Shown one piece after another: positions 1 through 7,492 of a DNA stretch of 12,293 bases. Where the stretch lies: positions 1 through 12,293 of the forward strand of contig CAMGPO010000007.1 of NCBI GenBank assembly GCA_946060825.1. The letters run 5' to 3'. Under the pieces are notes generated by a model. The model saw only the letters and a program-made list of their open reading frames with translations, did no database searches and was not told where the DNA came from. Made by a program: the position numbers and the translations under genes. The DNA comes from an uncultured Clostridia bacterium (lineage in GTDB: Bacteria; Bacillota; Clostridia; Oscillospirales; Oscillospiraceae). The number at the start of each line of letters is the position of its first letter. The first letter of the stretch is position 1.

Positions 1-121
1 GGGAAACAACGACGCATACCACGCCCTGAAGGCGGTTGACGGCCTGGTGATGACCGGCCCCACGGGCACCAACGTCAATGACGTGGCTGTGGGATTGCTG
101 CAGCCCGACGGCGTAGTGTGA
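1..121 (+). CDS. Glycerate 2-kinase (MOFRL family), C-terminal end only
   Basis: Only the last 39 residues are visible; codons start at base 2 and the TGA stop is at 119-121. The sequence contains NDAYHAL followed by VMTGPTGTNVNDVAVGLL, which matches the C-terminal end of the MOFRL domain of type-2 glycerate kinases (GckA/TtuD-like), where a TGPTGTNVND stretch closes the protein. These cytosolic enzymes phosphorylate D-glycerate to 2-phosphoglycerate using ATP. The gene is followed by its own terminator and is not part of the polysaccharide operon downstream. The family call rests on this short but distinctive tail; the rest of the gene lies outside the window, so its integrity cannot be judged. 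Confidence 0.8.
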   Translation, partial: GNNDAYHALKAVDGLVMTGPTGTNVNDVAVGLLQPDGVV

Positions 122-134
122 CAATACGTGCGAG

Positions 135-161
135 AGCCTTCCCGGAAACGGGGAGGCTTTT
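135..161 (+). terminator. Rho-independent terminator after the glycerate kinase gene
   Basis: A 10-bp stem (135-144 with 149-158, one G-T pair) closes a GAAA tetraloop and runs into TTTT at 158-161, then GCTTT. It lies 13 bases after the stop codon and separates this gene from the polysaccharide operon. Confidence 0.85.
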
Positions 162-249
162 GCTTTGAAACGGAGACACAAAAAGAGGCAGGTTTTGGGC
201 GGCAAGACGGGAGCAGGTCGGTAAATTTATCACAATTCATTCAAAAACC

Positions 250-278
250 TTGCAATTTGTAAAAACCAGCAATATAAT
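250..278 (+). promoter_or_regulatory. Sigma-A-type promoter of the sugar-nucleotide operon
   Basis: TTGCAA at 250-255 (four of six bases of the -35 consensus) is followed by an exact 17-base spacer and a perfect TATAAT at 273-278, in an AT-rich stretch. Transcription would start near 285, giving a leader of roughly 47 bases to the ATG at 332 or only about 17 bases to the ATG at 302. Confidence 0.8.
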
Positions 279-319
279 AAAACAGATGTGTCATTTGGAC
301 GATGCTTAGAAAACTGATC

Positions 320-324
320 GGAAG
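320..324 (+). promoter_or_regulatory. Ribosome binding site that favours the ATG at 332
   Basis: GGAAG lies seven bases before the in-frame ATG at 332. The earlier ATG at 302 has only a GGA two bases away, too close to work well. This is the reason for choosing 332 as the start of the dehydratase; the difference is ten residues. Confidence 0.5.
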
Positions 325-331
325 TGCTTCC

Positions 332-2218
332 ATGAAGAAAATTGTCACAGCGCTTCGCTCCAAAAAGGCGGTGCGCATTCTGATTCTGATCCTGGCCGAC
401 CTCTGCGCTCTGGCAGTCTGCCAGTTTTTTACCCTGTTTGTGCGCTTTGAATTCGATATGGTCAGCCTGCGGGAGTCCGGTTTTCTGGAGTCCATGCTCC
501 GCTTTCTGCCGACGGCAGCAGTGATGCTGCTGGTCATTTTTGCACTCCTGGGGCTGTACCAGAGCCTCTGGGCCTTTGCCGGCCTGGAAGAGGGGCTCCA
601 CATTGTTGCAGCCGTGCTGCTCCTGTCGGGTCTGCAGTATGTCGTCATGAGGGCGCTTGGTATGTCCCTGCCGAGGAGCTTCCCGCTGATCCATGCCCTG
701 CTGCTGATGACGGCGGTCTCTGGAGTTCGCTTCTCCTACCGGATGATCCGGGAGGGCCTGCAGGGCCGTGTCCGGCGCCGGAACCGGGCCAGAACCATGA
801 TCATCGGCGCCGGAGGCGCCGGAACCATGACCCTCAACGACCTCAACCGCAGCGACCGGTCCCACAACCGCGTGGTCTGCCTCATCGACGACGACCGCCA
901 GAAGGTTGGAAGCACCATTCGGGGTGTGCCCGTCGTGGGTACCCGGGAGGACATCTGCGAGGCGGCGGAGCGCTATGACATCGAGGAGATCATTCTGGCT
1001 ACGCCGACGGCTTCGGTGGAGCAGAAGCGGCAGATCCTTCAGATTTGTCAAAAGACCGGCTGCCAGACCAAGATGATCCCGTCCCTGACGGAGATCGCCT
1101 CCGGTCGTGTGGACGTCCAGCAGATCCGGAATGTGCAGATCGAGGACCTGCTGGGCCGCGACAGCGTCAAGGTCAATCTGGATGAGATTGCCGGCTACAT
1201 CGAAGGCAAGACGGTCCTGGTCACCGGCGGCGGCGGATCCATTGGCAGTGAGCTGTGCCGCCAGATTGCGGCCCATCAGCCGCGCCGTCTGGTGATCTTC
1301 GACATTTACGAAAATAACGCTTACGACATTCAGCAGGAGCTGCGCCGGACCCGTCCGGAGCTGAATCTGACGGTGCTGATCGGCTCTGTCCGCGACGAGG
1401 AACGGGTGGAGGACGTGTTCCGGACCTATCACCCCGACATTGTCTACCATGCGGCGGCCCATAAGCACGTTCCTCTGATGGAGGAAAGCCCCAACGAGGC
1501 CATTAAGAACAACGTGGTCGGCACCTACCATGTGGCCGCGGCTGCAGCCCGGAATCAAACCGGCATCTTCGTGCTGATCTCCAGCGACAAGGCCGTCAAC
1601 CCCACCAATGTCATGGGCGCCACCAAGCGTCTCTGTGAAATGATTGTCCAGATGTTCAGCCAGCGCTCGGAGACAAAGTTTGTGGCCGTCCGCTTCGGCA
1701 ATGTCCTGGGCAGCTCCGGCAGCGTCATTCCGCTGTTCCGCCGCCAGATCGAGAAGGGCGGGCCGGTTACCGTGACCCATCCGGACATCATCCGCTATTT
1801 TATGACCATTCCCGAGGCGGTCTCTCTGGTCATGCAGGCCGGCGCCTACGCCAGAGGCGGCGAGATTTTCGTCCTGGACATGGGTGAGCCGGTGCGGATC
1901 GACGACCTTGCGCGGAATATGATCCGCCTCTCCGGCTATGAGCCGGATGTGGACATCAAGATTCAGTACATTGGCCTGCGGCCCGGTGAAAAGCTCTATG
2001 AGGAGCTGCTGATGAACGAGGAGGGGATGCAGACCACGGAGAACAAGCTGATTTTCATCGGCAAGCCGTTGGAGATCGATGAGCCGCTGTTCCGAACCCA
2101 GCTCCGGGAGCTGAAGGCCATGGCGGAGGACAACGACCCGGCCATCAAGCACAAGCTCGAAGAGGTTGTGACGACGTATCATATCACGGAGAACGTGCCG
2201 TCTCAGGCTGTCTCCTGA
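332..2218 (+). CDS. Membrane NDP-sugar 4,6-dehydratase, CapD/WbpM/PglF family
   Basis: This 628-residue protein probably converts a UDP-HexNAc (typically UDP-GlcNAc) to a 4-keto-6-deoxy sugar, an early step towards modified sugars of surface glycans. Four hydrophobic segments lie at about residues 14-36, 58-78, 90-108 and 117-135. A first nucleotide-binding fold follows, with GAGGAG at 159-164. The catalytic short-chain dehydrogenase domain begins with TGGGGSIGSE at about 298. The active site shows Ser418, Met428 and Lys432 (MGATK), the Ser-Met-Lys triad known for this dehydratase family in place of Ser-Tyr-Lys. The closing RPGEKLYEEL motif is also typical, and the length is normal for the long membrane form. 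The ATG at 302 would add ten residues but has a poorer ribosome binding site. It is first in an operon with a nucleotidyltransferase-like gene and galE. Family is secure; the exact substrate is inferred. Confidence 0.93.
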   Translation: MKKIVTALRSKKAVRILILILADLCALAVCQFFTLFVRFEFDMVSLRESGFLESMLRFLPTAAVMLLVIFALLGLYQSLWAFAGLEEGLHIVAAVLLLSGLQYVVMRALGMSLPRSFPLIHALLLMTAVSGVRFSYRMIREGLQGRVRRRNRARTMIIGAGGAGTMTLNDLNRSDRSHNRVVCLIDDDRQKVGSTIRGVPVVGTREDICEAAERYDIEEIILATPTASVEQKRQILQICQKTGCQTKMIPSLTEIASGRVDVQQIRNVQIEDLLGRDSVKVNLDEIAGYIEGKTVLVTGGGGSIGSELCRQIAAHQPRRLVIFDIYENNAYDIQQELRRTRPELNLTVLIGSVRDEERVEDVFRTYHPDIVYHAAAHKHVPLMEESPNEAIKNNVVGTYHVAAAAARNQTGIFVLISSDKAVNPTNVMGATKRLCEMIVQMFSQRSETKFVAVRFGNVLGSSGSVIPLFRRQIEKGGPVTVTHPDIIRYFMTIPEAVSLVMQAGAYARGGEIFVLDMGEPVRIDDLARNMIRLSGYEPDVDIKIQYIGLRPGEKLYEELLMNEEGMQTTENKLIFIGKPLEIDEPLFRTQLRELKAMAEDNDPAIKHKLEEVVTTYHITENVPSQAVS

Positions 2219-2231
2219 CAGGGAGAAACCT

Positions 2232-3443
2232 ATGGAACGAAGCATCGGACAGGCCTTGCTGGAAGCCCTGCGGGCCGGCCTGGAGGGCAGGACCGTCGAC
2301 TGGACGGAGCCCTGGCCTGTGGAGGAATGGAGGGCGCTGTTCCGTCTGGCTGCGTGGCAAAAGGTCAGCCCCATGGTCTATGAGGCCGTCAGAGGCTCTG
2401 CCGCCTGGAAGTGCGCGCCGCCGGAGCTGCGAAATCCGGAGCGGATGAACGCCATCCGCGGCGTTGCCATGCAGGCCATACAGTCAGACGCCTTCTGCCG
2501 TGTCTATGCGGCGCTGCGGAAAGCGGGCGTGCGTCCGTTGGTCGTCAAGGGCATCGTCTGCCGCAGCCTCTATCTGATGCCGGACTGCCGTCCCTCCGGG
2601 GACGAAGACCTGCTCATTTCGGAGGCAGAGTTCCCGGCCTGCCGGGAGACGCTGCTGCGCTGCGGCCTCGAACAGACCAAGGACGGCGACGAGTTTGAGG
2701 TGACCTTCTGCCATCCGAAAAACGGCCTCCATCTGGAGGTTCACAAGGCCCTTTTCGCGCCGGATTCCGATGTCTTGGGCGATTTCAACCGCTTTTTTGA
2801 CGGAACGGCGGAGCGGGCGATGACCATGACCGTCGAGGGAACGGAGGTCTCCACGCTCTCGGCCCACGACCATCTGCTGTTCCTGCTGCTCCACGCCCTC
2901 AAGCACTTTATCCACAGCGGCTTCGGCGTCCGGCAGGTGCTGGACATTGCCCTCTGGGCCCGGAAGTTCGGCGGGGATGTGGACTGGACACTGCTTCAGA
3001 GTCAATGCCGGGAGGTCCACGCCGACGTCTTTGCGGCGGCGGTCTTTCAGGCCGCGGAGCGGGAATTCGGAATTCCTGCCCCGGCAGGCTGGCCGGAGAC
3101 CGACTGCGCGGCGCTGCTGGAGGATGTGCTCTCCGGCGGCATCTACGGCGCTACGGACCGGAGCCGTCTCCACAGCGGGACGGTCACGCTCCGCGCGGTG
3201 GAAGCCCAGCGGCGGGGAGGACATTCCGGCTCCCTGCTGAGAACGGTGTTTCCGGGACGAAAAAGCCTGCAAGGGCGGTATCCGTATTTGAAGCGGTATC
3301 CGGTTCTGCTGCCCGTGGCCTGGGGTCAGCGGATCTGGGCCTATGGCAGGGAAGCCGGGAAACGGGGAGATGGAGCGGCAGAGAGCCTGAAAACGGCAGA
3401 ACGGCGGCTGGAACTGCTGCGGCAGTATCAAATTATCAAGTAG
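2232..3443 (+). CDS. Nucleotidyltransferase family protein (PF14907/NTP_transf_5-like)
   Basis: A 403-residue soluble protein with no signal peptide or membrane segment. Residues 104-128 read VVKG, then R120, then GDEDLL with D124 and D126. This Lys-Gly followed by an Asp-x-Asp pair resembles the fold core of PF14907, a family of uncharacterised nucleotidyltransferases in the MNT-like superfamily. Members occur in polysaccharide loci and in some lasso-peptide clusters; no substrate is established. The middle (about residues 200-245) is rich in His and Leu, including HDHLLFLLLHALKH, as in relatives. GGGAG lies six bases before the ATG. The gene sits 13 bases after the dehydratase and 9 bases before galE, so it is clearly co-transcribed. 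A role in modifying a sugar or polymer is inferred from its neighbours only. Confidence 0.75.
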   Translation: MERSIGQALLEALRAGLEGRTVDWTEPWPVEEWRALFRLAAWQKVSPMVYEAVRGSAAWKCAPPELRNPERMNAIRGVAMQAIQSDAFCRVYAALRKAGVRPLVVKGIVCRSLYLMPDCRPSGDEDLLISEAEFPACRETLLRCGLEQTKDGDEFEVTFCHPKNGLHLEVHKALFAPDSDVLGDFNRFFDGTAERAMTMTVEGTEVSTLSAHDHLLFLLLHALKHFIHSGFGVRQVLDIALWARKFGGDVDWTLLQSQCREVHADVFAAAVFQAAEREFGIPAPAGWPETDCAALLEDVLSGGIYGATDRSRLHSGTVTLRAVEAQRRGGHSGSLLRTVFPGRKSLQGRYPYLKRYPVLLPVAWGQRIWAYGREAGKRGDGAAESLKTAERRLELLRQYQIIK

Positions 3444-3452
3444 AGGGATGCT

Positions 3453-4472
3453 ATGCGGGTATTACTGACAGGCGGCGCCGGCTACATCGGCGCGCACACG
3501 GCCGTGGAGCTGCTGGAGCAGGGCCACGAGGTGGTTCTGGCGGATAATTATGTCAACAGCAGTCCGAAGGTGGTTGACCGCATTGAGGCCATTACCGGGC
3601 ACAGGGTCAGGGCATATCGGGCGGATGTTTCCGATCGGGCGGCCATGGAGGCCCTGTTCACGGAGCAGGAAATTGACGCTGCGATTCACTTTGCCGGCCT
3701 GAAGGCCGTGGGCGAATCGGTGGCGAAGCCCCTGGCCTACTACCGCAACAATCTGGACAGCACCCTGACCCTGCTCGAGGCCATGGAGCGCCACGGCGTC
3801 GGGCGGCTGATTTTCAGCTCTTCGGCCACGGTCTACGGCACGCCGGAGCGGCTTCCCCTGACCGAGGAGCAGGGCACCGGCGTCTGCACGAACCCCTACG
3901 GCTGGACGAAGGTGATGATCGAGCAGATCCTGCGGGACTACACGGCGGCCCATCCGGAGTTTTCCGCTGTACTGCTGCGCTATTTCAACCCCGTGGGCGC
4001 GCACAGGAGCGGCCTGATCGGCGAGGCGCCGAACGGCGTTCCCAACAACCTGATGCCCTATATCACCCAGACGGCGTTGGGCAAGCGGGATCACCTCTCC
4101 ATCTTTGGAAATGACTACGATACCCCCGACGGAACCGGCGTCCGGGACTACATCCATGTGGTCGATTTGGCCCGGGGCCATGCTGCGGCCCTTGGCTACT
4201 GCGCGGAGCACTGCGGCGTGGAGGTGTTTAACCTCGGCACCGGCCGGGGCTACAGCGTCCTGGAGATGGCGGAAACCTTTGCGCGGGTCAACGGCGTGGC
4301 CGTGCCCTACGTCTTTGCACCCCGGCGGCCCGGCGATGTGGCGGCCTGTTATGCCGACGCCTCCAAGGCCCGGCGGATCCTCGGCTGGGAGGCCGTGCTG
4401 ACGCTGGAGGATATGTGCCGCGACAGCTGGAACTGGCAGCGGCAGAACCCCGACGGTTATGAAGGAGCATAA
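3453..4472 (+). CDS. galE: UDP-glucose/UDP-hexose 4-epimerase GalE
   Basis: GalE interconverts UDP-glucose and UDP-galactose using tightly bound NAD; it is cytosolic. The 339-residue product matches E. coli GalE almost residue for residue: TGGAGYIG (residues 6-13) binds NAD, FSSSATVYG carries Ser124, and NPYGWTK carries Tyr149 and Lys153, all at E. coli numbering. The C-terminal RRPGDVAACYADASKA has Cys at position 299, where E. coli has Tyr and the human enzyme has Cys307. That residue controls whether N-acetylated sugars fit, so this enzyme may also epimerise UDP-GlcNAc and UDP-GalNAc (inference). A GAGGG-type ribosome binding site lies just before the ATG. It is last in its operon and ends inside the terminator stem. 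Its neighbours point to polymer precursor supply rather than galactose catabolism. Confidence 0.96.
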   Translation: MRVLLTGGAGYIGAHTAVELLEQGHEVVLADNYVNSSPKVVDRIEAITGHRVRAYRADVSDRAAMEALFTEQEIDAAIHFAGLKAVGESVAKPLAYYRNNLDSTLTLLEAMERHGVGRLIFSSSATVYGTPERLPLTEEQGTGVCTNPYGWTKVMIEQILRDYTAAHPEFSAVLLRYFNPVGAHRSGLIGEAPNGVPNNLMPYITQTALGKRDHLSIFGNDYDTPDGTGVRDYIHVVDLARGHAAALGYCAEHCGVEVFNLGTGRGYSVLEMAETFARVNGVAVPYVFAPRRPGDVAACYADASKARRILGWEAVLTLEDMCRDSWNWQRQNPDGYEGA

Positions 4473-4505
4473 AAAGACGGTGATGCAGGCGCATCACCGT
4501 CTTTT
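4472..4505. terminator. Bidirectional terminator between galE and the kinase operon
   Basis: A perfect 15-bp stem (4472-4486 with 4491-4505) encloses a 4-base loop. The arms end in A and T runs, so it gives a U-tract on either strand. It starts at the last base of the galE stop codon and lies one base from the stop of the convergent kinase gene, so it serves both operons. Confidence 0.93.
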
Positions 4506-4506
4506 C

Positions 4507-5955
4507 TTATTTGCCGGATCCGTAGGCGCCGTAGGCGTCGTATCCGGATTTGCCGTACTTGCCATAGCCGTAACCATAGCCGTAGCGGTTGTTTGTCCGG
4601 GAGGTGCCGTTGAGCACATAGCCCAGAATGTTGGCCTGGCTGTCCGAGAGAGACTGGAGGCAGCGGAGCACCTCCGAGCGGTTGGCGAAGTCCTCACGGA
4701 TTACGTAAACCACGCCATCCACGAGCCGGGAGAAGGAGGCGGCGTCGGCCAGCAGGCCGATGGGCGGCGTATCGATGATGACATAGTCCGCCTGCTCCCG
4801 CAGAGATTCCAGGACCTTCTGAATCCGGGTGGAGCGCAGGAGCTTGGAAGGAGATCCGACGTTGGTGATGCTGCCAAGAAGCTGCAGGGTAGTGCCGGGA
4901 ATGGGCTGGAGACATTCCTCCGGGTTGGTAACGGCGCCGGCCAGCAACTCCGGCAGACCCTGGAATTTTCCGCGGAGGCCAAAGAAGCCCTGGAGGGACT
5001 GGACCCGCATATCGGCGTCCACCAGAATAACCCGGGAGCCGGACTTGGCCAGAGCAATGGCCAGATTGGCGGAAATTGTGGACTTGCCCTCGGAGGGGGC
5101 GGTACTGGTAACCATGATGGTCTTGCAGGACTTGCCATCCGTCTCGTGGAGCAGGCGCGTCCGCAGCGTCCGGATGGCCTCCGCATAGCCGGATGGCAGA
5201 TCGGGCCGCAGCATGGAAGGACTGCTGCTGCCCTTGCTGCGTCGGTGCTGGGCCACGACGGGAATCAGGCTGAGGCAGGGCAGGCTGGAATAGCGCTTCA
5301 TCTCCTCGGCAGAGTGAATCGTCCGTCGGAGCTGTGAAAGCAGGGCGATGACCACCAGCGCCAGAAAAGCGCCCTTTTCGGCGCCCTGCTTGGCAGCATT
5401 GCGCCAGGTGGGAGAGTTGGCTGGCTCTGTGGGCATCACCGGCGCTTCCAGCATGGAGATCTGCGTGCTGCCGATGACAAGGGAGGCCAGCTTCGGGTAG
5501 TTTTCAATGACGGCGATGAGGATGTTGTAGGCGTCCTCCGGATTGCTGCTTGTGACCGTCAGGGTGAACAGGTTTGAGTTGGCCACGATGACCGGTGTGA
5601 TCGAGCCGTTGATCGAGCTGGCGCCGAGATCCTGCAGAATCATTTCCCGCATGGCATCCGTATTGATGATGTCGGAGAAGGTATTGATGACCTGCCGGGT
5701 CGCCCCGGTGTCATAGTACGTGGAGCGGTTCAGAATATCCACCGACGAGCTGTAGCCGGAGGAGACGGAGAGCACCGCCTGGGCCTCGTAATAGGGGTAA
5801 TAGGAGCGGTAGGAATGAATGCCGTCCTTTGCGCCGAAGAGAACAGCGGCCAGAATGACCAGCCAGAAGGTCCGGCGGAAGAGATACCAGAAGTTCCGGA
5901 GGATCAAAATAAAGTCCAGCTGGGATTCCTGGGCGGCGCTTTGCGATTGGCTCAT
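4507..5955 (-). CDS. Polysaccharide co-polymerase/BY-kinase fusion (Wzc-like), downstream copy
   Basis: A 482-residue bacterial tyrosine kinase that should control polymer length and export. A Wzz-like N-terminal part has membrane segments at about residues 29-43 and 194-208 around a short external region of about 150 residues. The cytosolic kinase domain has the oligomerisation motif EAIRTLR (Glu259, Arg262, Arg265), Walker A STAPSEGKS (284-292), Walker A' VILVDADMR (309-317) and Walker B YVIIDTPP (391-398); all fit active BY-kinases. The tail from about residue 458 has eight tyrosines in YGYGYGYGKYGK-type sequence, the expected autophosphorylation cluster. Most Firmicutes split the membrane modulator (CpsC/CapA) from the kinase (CpsD/CapB); here they are fused. 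The start overlaps the previous stop (ATGA at 5952-5955), behind a GGAGG ribosome binding site. It is the last gene of the operon. Confidence 0.92.
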   Translation of the reverse strand: MSQSQSAAQESQLDFILILRNFWYLFRRTFWLVILAAVLFGAKDGIHSYRSYYPYYEAQAVLSVSSGYSSSVDILNRSTYYDTGATRQVINTFSDIINTDAMREMILQDLGASSINGSITPVIVANSNLFTLTVTSSNPEDAYNILIAVIENYPKLASLVIGSTQISMLEAPVMPTEPANSPTWRNAAKQGAEKGAFLALVVIALLSQLRRTIHSAEEMKRYSSLPCLSLIPVVAQHRRSKGSSSPSMLRPDLPSGYAEAIRTLRTRLLHETDGKSCKTIMVTSTAPSEGKSTISANLAIALAKSGSRVILVDADMRVQSLQGFFGLRGKFQGLPELLAGAVTNPEECLQPIPGTTLQLLGSITNVGSPSKLLRSTRIQKVLESLREQADYVIIDTPPIGLLADAASFSRLVDGVVYVIREDFANRSEVLRCLQSLSDSQANILGYVLNGTSRTNNRYGYGYGYGKYGKSGYDAYGAYGSGK

Positions 5956-7478
5956 GGCTCTTCCTCCTTCTGCTTTCCGGCGGTGGACGTTGTGGGATAG
6001 GTCTCTTTACCGTACTTGCCGTATTTTCCGTACTTGCCGTATTTTCCGTATTTTCCGTATTTCCCGTAACTGCGGGAACTGTAGTGACTGCCGTAGCCGT
6101 ATCCGTACCCATAGCCGTAGGACGAGGTGAGGGACTCGGGCAGAAGCGTCCGCATATCGTTGAGGACGCAGCCCAGGAACCGGGATTTGCTGCCCCGCAA
6201 GGTGTCGATGGCGTCGTTGATGGCGGGGGCCGGCGTGACGCCCTGGCGGACTACCAGCATCGAGGTGCCGGAGAGGTCTGCAAGCAGCTCTGCGTCGGAG
6301 AAGAGTCCGAGGGGCGGCGTATCAATGAGAACGAAGCTGAAGGCATGGGTGAGCTGGCGCAGGAAGTCGGTGAAGATGCCGCTGGTCAGGAACTCCGAGG
6401 GGTTTTTCAGCTGCTTCGGAGAGTAAAGAGCGTAGAGCTTGGTCTGGGGATTCCGGGCAAGGCACAGGCGGTACTCGCCGGCGGTATACTCCCGCTCCAC
6501 CTTCCAGGCGCTGCCTGCGGCATTTTTGCGTTTGGAGCCTGACTGGAACCGGGAAGGCTTGCGCAGGTCGCAGTCCACGATCAGAACGGCCCGGTGGCGC
6601 AGGGCCAGGGACAGGGCCAGGTTTTCCACCAGCAGCGATTTGCCCTCGTGCTCGGCCACGCTGGTGATGAGGAAGGTGTTGGCGTCGGCGTCCTGCCGTT
6701 GGTGCTCGATCTTGGCCCGAAGGCGGTGGATTGACTCGGCGAAGCCGAAGCTGACCGTCGGCTCCGTCAGGCGGACCGGGCGGCGTTTCCGGCCTCTGGT
6801 GCTCCGTTCGTGGGGTACCGAGAGCAGCAGCTTGCCGTCCAGCTTCCGGTCGGCGGCCTTTTCCGTCTGGACCGTGTCCTCCTGAATGCACATATAGACC
6901 AGAAAAGCGATCATCAGGGCCGCGCCAAGAAGAATTGCCATCTGGTGGATGCGCTGCTCCGAGAAAGGCATCGTCGAGTAGGAGGAGATGTTGGGGGAAC
7001 TGAGGACGTTGATGACGGCGTCGCCGAAGATGGGACCGGTGATATCGTCGTAGTTGTTGATGACGGCGTCCAGCACTACAAAGGCCTGCCGGGCGGTTGG
7101 AGCCGTCACAGAGACCGTAACCAGGTTGGTGTTTTCCGTGTTGGTCGCCTCGATGGTTCCGGAGAAGGCGGGCAGCCCGGCAATGGAGGTAACCTTTTCC
7201 TTCATCAGACTGCTCCGGAGCAGCTCCGTGAAGGAGGCGGCCACGTTGTTGGCGGCAGAGGTGTCCAGCGAGGCGGAGGCATAGGCTGTGCGGGAGGCGA
7301 CGACGAAAGTGACGCGGGCGTTGTACTCCGGCTGGAAGCACAGATGAATCAGGATGTTGGCGGTCAGCAGGAAGAACACAACGCTGAGAATGACCATATG
7401 GAGGTTGCGCAGGATCCACTTCAGCAGGCAGTAGGGTTCCAGCTCCGACCAGGCAAATGTTACTTTTTTCTCTTCCAT
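5952..7478 (-). CDS. Polysaccharide co-polymerase/BY-kinase fusion, upstream diverged copy
   Basis: A 508-residue paralogue of the next gene with the same layout: membrane segments at about 27-47 and 180-198, a short external region, then a BY-kinase domain. Walker A reads SVAEHEGKS (272-280), lacking the usual proline; Walker A' reads VLIVDCDLR (Cys for Ala); Walker B reads VLIDTPP (383-389). The oligomerisation motif reads ESIHRLR (about 248-254), with His replacing the first Arg. The region between Walker A' and B is also unlike the neighbour. The tail holds five YG units and seven exact YGK units, 14 tyrosines in all. The start is ATG 7478, because AGGAGGG sits six bases upstream; a GTG at 7496 would add six residues but has no ribosome binding site. 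It may be an active kinase or mainly a partner or phosphate acceptor for its neighbour; that is inference. Confidence 0.9.
   Translation of the reverse strand: MEEKKVTFAWSELEPYCLLKWILRNLHMVILSVVFFLLTANILIHLCFQPEYNARVTFVVASRTAYASASLDTSAANNVAASFTELLRSSLMKEKVTSIAGLPAFSGTIEATNTENTNLVTVSVTAPTARQAFVVLDAVINNYDDITGPIFGDAVINVLSSPNISSYSTMPFSEQRIHQMAILLGAALMIAFLVYMCIQEDTVQTEKAADRKLDGKLLLSVPHERSTRGRKRRPVRLTEPTVSFGFAESIHRLRAKIEHQRQDADANTFLITSVAEHEGKSLLVENLALSLALRHRAVLIVDCDLRKPSRFQSGSKRKNAAGSAWKVEREYTAGEYRLCLARNPQTKLYALYSPKQLKNPSEFLTSGIFTDFLRQLTHAFSFVLIDTPPLGLFSDAELLADLSGTSMLVVRQGVTPAPAINDAIDTLRGSKSRFLGCVLNDMRTLLPESLTSSYGYGYGYGYGSHYSSRSYGKYGKYGKYGKYGKYGKYGKETYPTTSTAGKQKEEEP
6006..6068 (-). repeat. 9-bp tandem repeat x7 encoding YGK units
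   Basis: Seven in-frame 9-base units in the tail of the upstream kinase each encode Tyr-Gly-Lys. In the coding direction the third bases vary: units 4-5 and 6-7 alternate GGC AAG with GGA AAA or GGT AAA, suggesting an 18-base higher-order duplication. Five YG dipeptide units lie just upstream in the coding direction (about 6080-6120). Unit gain or loss would keep frame and change the number of phosphorylatable tyrosines. Confidence 0.95.
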
Positions 7479-7484
7479 GGCGAT

Positions 7485-7491
7485 CCCTCCT
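7485..7491 (-). promoter_or_regulatory. Ribosome binding site that sets the upstream kinase start
   Basis: AGGAGGG on the minus strand lies six bases before ATG 7478 and just beyond the stop codon of the Ig-like gene. The alternative GTG at 7496 has no such motif upstream, so ATG 7478 is the likely start. Confidence 0.85.
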
Positions 7492-7492
7492 G

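Noticed and set aside
230..2374. A 714-codon open frame on the minus strand across the dehydratase gene
   Set aside because: It mirrors the dehydratase, whose motifs are unambiguous. It has no recognisable domain and comes from GC-rich codon use.
4459..5337. A 292-codon plus-strand open frame over the downstream kinase
   Set aside because: It starts inside the end of galE, crosses the bidirectional terminator and is the antisense of conserved kinase motifs.
6006..6120. Short repeats considered as a CRISPR array or minisatellite outside genes
   Set aside because: Units are 9 bases without spacers and are in frame within a tyrosine-rich kinase tail.
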